From: Clostridia bacterium
GTDB lineage: Bacteria; Bacillota; Clostridia; Christensenellales; CAG-138
NCBI GenBank assembly: GCA_016292635.1
Contig: JAEDIC010000010.1
Location: forward strand, 1 to 64,000
Direction of reading: 5' to 3'
Length of the DNA: 64,000 nucleotides
Below, piece after piece: positions 58,752-64,000 of the stretch (position 1 is its first letter; each line of letters begins with the position of its first letter). The position numbers and the translations under genes are program-made. Under the pieces are notes generated by a model. That model saw only the letters and a program-made list of their open reading frames with translations. It did no database searches and had not been told where the DNA came from.

Positions 58752-61172
58752 TTATGACAGAGCTTTGCGTCCTCCTGTCACTATGTCGTCCAGCAGCGCC
58801 ATTATGGTAAGCATACCCTTTCCGGCCCGCTGTTCAATAAGTACGTTTTCCGTATTAAGCCTTGTCTCGGTTCCATGGAACTGAGTGATGATAACGTCAT
58901 AAGGTTCCCTGACATAGAATGCGGCGGCGATGGCTGTGCCGTTTGAGCCGTTCTTCTTAAAATCAAACGTCTTCAGTCCCTTGCCGTTTCTGCCCTGTAT
59001 CTCATAGTCCAGCGCAAGACTGCGCTTTGCATATCCCCTGTCGGATATGGTGAGTATTTCTCCCTCATCCCCTATCTGGGATGCGAACATGACTTCATCA
59101 TCTTTGTCCAGCTTCATGCACTTTACTCCGCCTGCGGATTTGCCCATTTCGGGCACGGTATCCGTTTCAAAGCGTATACTCATACCGCATCGGCTTATCA
59201 TCAGTATGCTGCCTTCCCCGCTGACTTTTTCCACTGCCACAATTCCGTCTCCGTCCTTAAGAGACATGGCGGCCGTGCGCTTGGCGCGGATATCGTACTC
59301 TGCGCCGGAAGTAAGCTTTACGCTGCCCTTTTTGGTATAGAACAGCAGCTTGACATTTGCCATATCGTCATAGCAGGCAACTATGCGCTCATCCTTCTCA
59401 AGCTGTACAAGAGAATTGAGATTAACCGCCTTGGCGTTTGCTCGTACCTCGGGTATTTCCTCAACGGACAGCATGAGGCAGTTGCCTATATTGGTGAACA
59501 TATACAGCTTTTTATCGGTTTGGGTGTCCATTATAAACAACGGCTTTTCGGCCTCAAGCTGCTCAATGGAGAACTGGCGCTTGGGCATACGGCGTATCTT
59601 GCCTCCGTCAAGAAGCGCCACCACCGCATCGTCCACCACTATCATGTCTTCCCGGGCAACGACTATCTCCTCTTCCCCTGCGATAAGTCTGGTTCTGCGT
59701 GGAACAGCGTACTTTTCCTTTATGGCAAGCATTTCCGCCCGTATTACTGCCCTCAGCTTATCTTTTGAAGCCAGTATTGCCTTGTATTCCTTTATTAGCC
59801 TGCGTACTTCCTTATATTCCTTTTCTATGGCAAGCCGCTCGAGATTGGTAAGCCGCTGGAGGCGCAGATCCAGTATGGCCTGCGCTTGTGTTTCCGTAAG
59901 CTCAAAGCGGGCCACCAGCGCCTCACGGGCATCCCTGGGGGACTTTGCTGCGCGAATAAGGGCTATTACCTCATCAATATTTGCGATGGCCACCATAAGG
60001 CCTTCCAGAATATGCTCACGCCGCTCCGCAGCATCAAGATCAAACTTGGTGCGCCGTGTTACCACGTCTTCCTGATGGGCGATATAGTGCTTTAATATTT
60101 CCTTTACGCCCAGAATCTGGGGCTTGCCGTCCGCAATGGCGACCATATTCACTCCGAACGTGGTTTGCAGGTCGGAATACTTATAGAGGTATTGCAGTAT
60201 TTTCTCCGCATCGGCATCCTTTTTTACCTCTATTACCGCACGCATACCCATTCTGTCGGATTCATCCCGAATGCCGGATATGCCTGCAAACAGCACCTTC
60301 TTTTCTTCGCTGATCTTGAGTATATCCTCAAGGGCCCTTGCCTTGTTTACCTGATATGGCATCTCGGTGATAACTATGAGCTTTTTGCCGTTTTTCTGCT
60401 CCTCTATCTCGGCCTTTGCCCTAACGGTTATCTTGGCCCGGCCTGTTTCATATGCCGCGCGTATCTCCGGGGATTCCAGTATATATCCGCCGGTAGGAAA
60501 ATCCGGACAGGGCATAACCTTCATTATCTCATCCAGCGATACATCGGGGTTGTCCAGCACAAGTACCGCCGCATCTATGGCTTCTGCCATATTATGGGGC
60601 GGAATATTGGTTGCAAGGCCAACGGCGATACCGGACGCGCCATTTACAAGAAGATTAGGAAATCTTCCTGGCAGCAGGTCCGGCTCTTTTAGAGTATCGT
60701 CAAAGTTAAGGCTGAATTTCACCGTGTCCTTGTCCAGATCCCGAAGCATCTCAAGGGCTACGGGAGTCATGCGCGCCTCGGTATATCGCATTGCGGCGGC
60801 TGAGTCACCGTCCACGCTGCCGAAGTTGCCATGACCATCCACCATTGGCATCTGCATATTAAAACCCTGGGCCATACGAACCATGGCGTCATATACAGAC
60901 GTATCTCCATGAGGGTGATATTTGCCAAGGCAGTCGCCAACTATACGGGCGCTTTTCCTGTGGGGCTTGTCCGGCATTAGACCAAGCTCCATCATGGTGT
61001 AAAGTATGCGCCGCTGTACGGGCTTTAGGCCGTCCTCAATGCGTGGCAGCGCACGCTCCATTATTACATACTCCGCATAGGGTATCATGGAGTCGTGCAT
61101 AACAGCGTCCATGCCCTTGGTAAGTATGGTTTCCCCGGTAAATGATATCTGATCGTCTCTCTTCTTTGCCAT
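58752..61172 (-). CDS. Type IIA DNA topoisomerase subunit A (DNA gyrase/topoisomerase IV)
   Basis: This 806-aa subunit cuts and rejoins DNA. The catalytic Tyr is in AAMRYTEAR, and the quinolone-pocket helix reads HPHGDTSVYDAMVRMAQ, with Thr and Asp at the positions of E. coli Ser83 and Asp87. The breakage-reunion core is about 30-490, and a six-bladed C-terminal pinwheel follows. The GyrA box appears as QGRNGKG, which is close to but not the consensus QRRGGKG. The N-terminal SMIPYAEYVIMERALPRIEDGLKPVQ differs from standard GyrA and fits the second, clostridial paralogue often annotated as topoisomerase IV. It is six bases behind subunit B. Confidence 0.92.
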   Translation of the reverse strand: MAKKRDDQISFTGETILTKGMDAVMHDSMIPYAEYVIMERALPRIEDGLKPVQRRILYTMMELGLMPDKPHRKSARIVGDCLGKYHPHGDTSVYDAMVRMAQGFNMQMPMVDGHGNFGSVDGDSAAAMRYTEARMTPVALEMLRDLDKDTVKFSLNFDDTLKEPDLLPGRFPNLLVNGASGIAVGLATNIPPHNMAEAIDAAVLVLDNPDVSLDEIMKVMPCPDFPTGGYILESPEIRAAYETGRAKITVRAKAEIEEQKNGKKLIVITEMPYQVNKARALEDILKISEEKKVLFAGISGIRDESDRMGMRAVIEVKKDADAEKILQYLYKYSDLQTTFGVNMVAIADGKPQILGVKEILKHYIAHQEDVVTRRTKFDLDAAERREHILEGLMVAIANIDEVIALIRAAKSPRDAREALVARFELTETQAQAILDLRLQRLTNLERLAIEKEYKEVRRLIKEYKAILASKDKLRAVIRAEMLAIKEKYAVPRRTRLIAGEEEIVVAREDMIVVDDAVVALLDGGKIRRMPKRQFSIEQLEAEKPLFIMDTQTDKKLYMFTNIGNCLMLSVEEIPEVRANAKAVNLNSLVQLEKDERIVACYDDMANVKLLFYTKKGSVKLTSGAEYDIRAKRTAAMSLKDGDGIVAVEKVSGEGSILMISRCGMSIRFETDTVPEMGKSAGGVKCMKLDKDDEVMFASQIGDEGEILTISDRGYAKRSLALDYEIQGRNGKGLKTFDFKKNGSNGTAIAAAFYVREPYDVIITQFHGTETRLNTENVLIEQRAGKGMLTIMALLDDIVTGGRKALS

Positions 61173-61177
61173 GCTGT

Positions 61178-63145
61178 TTACCTTTCGGCTCCATCAATGG
61201 TCACCTTGTCCTCAAAGGTATCCGTCTTGTTGAAGTTTGCAAATTCGCTTATGTACTCCTTGCGGGGAGCCACCTTATCCCCCATAAGTACGGTTACAAG
61301 ATGTTCCACATCCGCAGCGTCCGTAAGCTCCACCCTTATCAGTGAGCGGTTCTCCGGGTTCATGGTGGTCTCCCAAAGCTGCTCCGGGTTCATTTCGCCG
61401 AGGCCCTTGTATCTTTGCAGGGTGTAGCCCTTTATGCCCCGTGTTATTTTATTGAGCTCAACATCGGAGTAAGCGTATTTTACATCCTTGCCCCGCTGTA
61501 TCTTGTAAAGGGGAGGCAGGCCTATATATACATGGCCCTCGGTTATAAGCTCCTTCATATAGCGATAGAAGAAGGTGAGCAAAATGGCGCGTATATGTGC
61601 GCCGTCCTGGTCCGCATCGGAAAGAATAATAATTTTATTGTACTTAAGGCCGGATATGTCGAAATCCTCGCCTATTCCGGTGCCCATCGCAGTGATTATG
61701 GAGCGGAATTCTTCATTCGCAAGCACCTGATCCAGCCGCTTTTTTTCAACGTTCAGCGGCTTGCCTCGGAGGGGCAATATTGCCTGAAAGCGCCTGTCCC
61801 TGCCCTGCTTTGCGCTGCCTCCCGCGGAGTCACCCTCAACTATGAACAGCTCGTTCAGCTCGCTGTTTCGCCCTGTGCAGCTGGACAGCTTGCCTACGAG
61901 GGGAGCGTTTTCCAGCTTGCTCTTTTCCCGTGCCATGGTCTTGGCCTTGCGGGCGGCCTCTCTTATCTTAGCGGCCTTGGCGGCCTTATCCGCTATCTTT
62001 GCGGCAACCTCGCCATTCTTGAGGTCATCAAGATATGCGGCAAGCTGCTCGGAAAGTATGTACTCAACGGCGGTACGGGCCTCGGTATTGCCGAGCTTTG
62101 TTTTGGTCTGCCCCTCAAACTGGACATTGCGCATCTTCAGGGAAATTACCGCAGTAAGTCCCTCTCGAAAGTCCTCGCCGGAAAGGGATGGATCCTTGTC
62201 CTTAAGTATATTGGCCTTGCGGCAGTAATCGTTTAGCACCTTTGTAAGGGCAGACTTAAAGCCTGTTTCATGGGCGCCGCCTTCGGTGGTGGGTATATTG
62301 TTTACATATGAGAATATGCTTTCGGTATAGCCGTCGTTGTGCTGCATGGCTATTTCCACGGAGATATTGTCCTTTTTCCCTATGATAAATATCGGTTCGG
62401 CATAAATCGCGTTCTTGTCGTCGCTAAGATACTTTACGAAGTCGACTATGCCGCCGTCATAGCGGAATTCACTGACTTTCTTATTGCCTCGATCCCGCTC
62501 ATCCTCCAGCATGAAGGTAACGCCCTTATTAAGATATGCAAGCTCCTTCAGCCGCTTGGATATCACGCCGAAATTCATTTCAAGGGTTTCAAACACACGC
62601 TTGTCCGGCAGGAAGGTTATCTTGGTGCCCTGACGGCGCACCCGGCCTTCTTCTGCCAATGACGCCATGGGCCTGCCGGAAAGTATTTTGCCGTCTGGCC
62701 CCTCATAGCTGCGGAAGGTCTGCCGATACAGCCTGCCGCCTGTGCACACTTCAACTTCAAGGTATTCGCTTAGGGCGTTTACAACCGAAGCGCCAACGCC
62801 ATGGAGACCGCCGGAATAACCGTATGAGTCGTTGTCGAATTTGCCGCCTGCGTGAAGTTGGGTGAAAACCACCTCAACGCCGCTTACGCCAAGCTTTTCA
62901 TGTATGCCAACGGGTATGCCCCGGCCGTTGTCCTCAACGGTAACGGACATATCGCGATGCAGTGTGACTTTTACGGTATCCGCAAAGCCGTTTGCCGCCT
63001 CGTCCACTGCATTGTCAACTATCTCCCATAGCATATGGTGGAGTCCCTTAACGCCGGTGCTGCCGATATACATACCGGGGCGCATACGCACCGCCTCAAG
63101 GCCTTCCATTATTTTAATATCACTTACGTCGTATTCCTTGCCCAT
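61178..63145 (-). CDS. Type IIA DNA topoisomerase subunit B (DNA gyrase/topoisomerase IV)
   Basis: This 655-aa ATPase subunit has a GHKL domain (WEIVDNAVDEAANG, DNGRGIPV, YSGGLHGVGASVVNALS), a transducer domain, and a TOPRIM domain with EGDSAGGSAKQGRDR and DADQDGAHI. FEGQTKTKLGNTEAR and MGTGIGEDF match GyrB more than ParE. There is no dnaA, recF or dnaN next to it, so this is not the usual origin-linked gyrase locus. It is divergent from a transporter gene and heads the operon with subunit A, the OB-fold protein, the FAH enzyme and rqcH. GGAGGAATAAATG is the ribosome site. Confidence 0.93.
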   Translation of the reverse strand: MGKEYDVSDIKIMEGLEAVRMRPGMYIGSTGVKGLHHMLWEIVDNAVDEAANGFADTVKVTLHRDMSVTVEDNGRGIPVGIHEKLGVSGVEVVFTQLHAGGKFDNDSYGYSGGLHGVGASVVNALSEYLEVEVCTGGRLYRQTFRSYEGPDGKILSGRPMASLAEEGRVRRQGTKITFLPDKRVFETLEMNFGVISKRLKELAYLNKGVTFMLEDERDRGNKKVSEFRYDGGIVDFVKYLSDDKNAIYAEPIFIIGKKDNISVEIAMQHNDGYTESIFSYVNNIPTTEGGAHETGFKSALTKVLNDYCRKANILKDKDPSLSGEDFREGLTAVISLKMRNVQFEGQTKTKLGNTEARTAVEYILSEQLAAYLDDLKNGEVAAKIADKAAKAAKIREAARKAKTMAREKSKLENAPLVGKLSSCTGRNSELNELFIVEGDSAGGSAKQGRDRRFQAILPLRGKPLNVEKKRLDQVLANEEFRSIITAMGTGIGEDFDISGLKYNKIIILSDADQDGAHIRAILLTFFYRYMKELITEGHVYIGLPPLYKIQRGKDVKYAYSDVELNKITRGIKGYTLQRYKGLGEMNPEQLWETTMNPENRSLIRVELTDAADVEHLVTVLMGDKVAPRKEYISEFANFNKTDTFEDKVTIDGAER

Positions 63146-63197
63146 TTATTCCTCCAATACCATATGCGGTATATTCGACTATTTATTACCACATTAT

Positions 63198-63226
63198 ATT
63201 ATAATACAAAGTATTCCCGTTGTACA
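63198..63226 (-). promoter_or_regulatory. Promoter of the topoisomerase operon
   Basis: On the minus strand TGTACA (63226-63221), a 17-bp spacer and TATAAT (63203-63198). A second TATAAT lies five bases further on. Confidence 0.6.
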
Positions 63227-63301
63227 CAGTTACCCATGAATGTATTTGCGGCCGCACACGCAAATATTGTTGTTTTTACCGTTTTTTATGCCTCCCGCAT
63301 A

Positions 63302-63310
63302 TGCTATAAT
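63302..63310 (+). promoter_or_regulatory. Extended -10 promoter of the YkvI-like gene
   Basis: TGCTATAAT (63302-63310) is an extended -10. No good -35 is seen. Transcription should start near 63317, which rules out the upstream ATG at 63312. Confidence 0.55.
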
Positions 63311-63332
63311 CATGTTTATGGAAGATATAAAG

Positions 63333-64000
63333 ATGATAAAGACAACCGAACTTGCCTATTCCTATGCCGGGTTCTTTCTGGGCGCAGGATATCTTTCCGG
63401 ACAGGAGCTGTGGCAATTCTTCGGTGTATATGGAAAAAACGGCATATTCGGCATTGTGCTGGCAATAGTATCGCTGGCCCTATTGGGCATTCTTCTCTTT
63501 GCCGTAACACGCTCCGCAGGCACAGAAGAATTTGACAGGGCAGTTATACGTTTTTACAGCCCTATGGCGCTGCGTACATTTGCGCTGCTTGAAATGTTCT
63601 TCACCTTTGCTGTTTTCGTGGTGATGTCCGCAGGAGGCGGCGCGCTGTTTGAGCAGGTGCTTGGCGTGCATCACGCTATAGGAAGCGCCCTGTTCTGCGT
63701 CGCTGTTGCTGCGGTGTCACTGAAGGGACTCAGGGGGCTTCTGAAGGCGCTGAGTCTGCTTGTGCCTGTGCTTACTACCACCACGCTGCTTATTGCCATC
63801 CTGGCGCTTATACGCAACAACGGCGCCCATATTATCCTCGCCCCTGCCCCCGTTACCAATCCCCTGGTGGGCAACTGGGTAATCTCCGCCATAACTTACA
63901 TCTCATATAATTTCTTTGGCGCGGTCTGCGTATGCGTGCCAATGGCAAAACATCTTACGGCAAAAACCGCAAAAGTAGGCCCTGCATTGGGCTGCGCAAT
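63333..64000 (+). CDS. YkvI-like integral membrane transporter, 3' end outside window
   Basis: The frame is open to the end of the window (at least 222 codons). Six or so hydrophobic helices are visible. The N-terminal YSYAGFFLGAGYLSGQELWQFFG with its Gly-rich unwound-helix look is typical of YkvI and the wider amino-acid/sodium-symporter (APC/LeuT-fold) group. ATG 63333 is chosen because GGAAG lies eight bases upstream. ATG 63318 would be almost leaderless. The substrate is unknown. It is divergent from the topoisomerase operon. Confidence 0.8.
   Translation, partial: MIKTTELAYSYAGFFLGAGYLSGQELWQFFGVYGKNGIFGIVLAIVSLALLGILLFAVTRSAGTEEFDRAVIRFYSPMALRTFALLEMFFTFAVFVVMSAGGGALFEQVLGVHHAIGSALFCVAVAAVSLKGLRGLLKALSLLVPVLTTTTLLIAILALIRNNGAHIILAPAPVTNPLVGNWVISAITYISYNFFGAVCVCVPMAKHLTAKTAKVGPALGCA

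Noticed and set aside
63146..63311. Replication origin next to the topoisomerase genes
   Set aside because: No DnaA boxes, dnaA, dnaN or recF are visible. The gap contains only two promoters.

Overview
The window looks like part of a chromosome from an anaerobic, probably spore-forming member of the Firmicutes (class Clostridia). This rests on several things seen in the sequence: an IspH-ribosomal S1 fusion protein, strong GGAGG ribosome sites, a LexA box of the GAAC-N4-GTTC Gram-positive type, an Hfq of the Gram-positive type, RNase Y, RqcH, a zinc-finger L28, and the gene orders miaB-ylbF-mutS-mutL-miaA-hfq and ftsK-rimO-pgsA-cinA-recA-rny. I cannot name a genus.

Region 1 (1-15.3 kb) is accessory. 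It opens with the 3' part of tRNA-Tyr and a tRNA-Leu, then carries a c-di-GMP-I riboswitch whose 3' strand overlaps an intrinsic terminator. Behind it lies a tightly packed nine-gene operon: VTC-domain protein, DUF4956 membrane protein, lipoprotein polysaccharide deacetylase, CotH-like kinase, clan-A glycoside hydrolase, HEAT-repeat membrane protein, processive GT2 glycosyltransferase, DivIVA-like coiled-coil protein, and a membrane EAL protein. Two separate membrane GGDEF proteins follow. The simplest reading is a c-di-GMP-switched envelope or extracellular polymer system that carries its own synthesis and breakdown enzymes for the messenger. The stretch looks AT-richer than its surroundings and sits beside tRNA genes, so it may be an island.

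Region 2 (15.5-30.1 kb) is mostly conserved: an alpha/beta hydrolase, the miaB-ylbF-mutS-mutL-miaA-hfq-ynbB block (tRNA modification, mismatch repair, RNA chaperone), lexA with a divergent LexA-box-controlled small gene, a tyrosine recombinase, an unexplained palindrome-rich intergenic region, an aminotransferase, RNase HI and tRNA-Trp.

Region 3 (30.1-47.7 kb, almost all on the minus strand) is core housekeeping: a dipeptidase, RNase Y, RecA, CinA, PgsA, RimO, FtsK/SpoIIIE, the IspH-S1 fusion, PlsC, Cmk, an HI0933-type flavoprotein, an RpiR regulator, SurE, YebC and a type-4 uracil-DNA glycosylase.

Region 4 (47.9-64 kb) holds a LysR regulator with a WG-repeat protein, rpmB, an ABC importer pair with no binding-protein gene, a geranylgeranyl-reductase-family flavoprotein, a gerM-rdgB-yfcE group, and a divergent topoisomerase operon (GyrB-type, GyrA-type, tandem OB-fold protein, FAH-family enzyme, RqcH). 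The window ends inside a YkvI-like membrane transporter gene.
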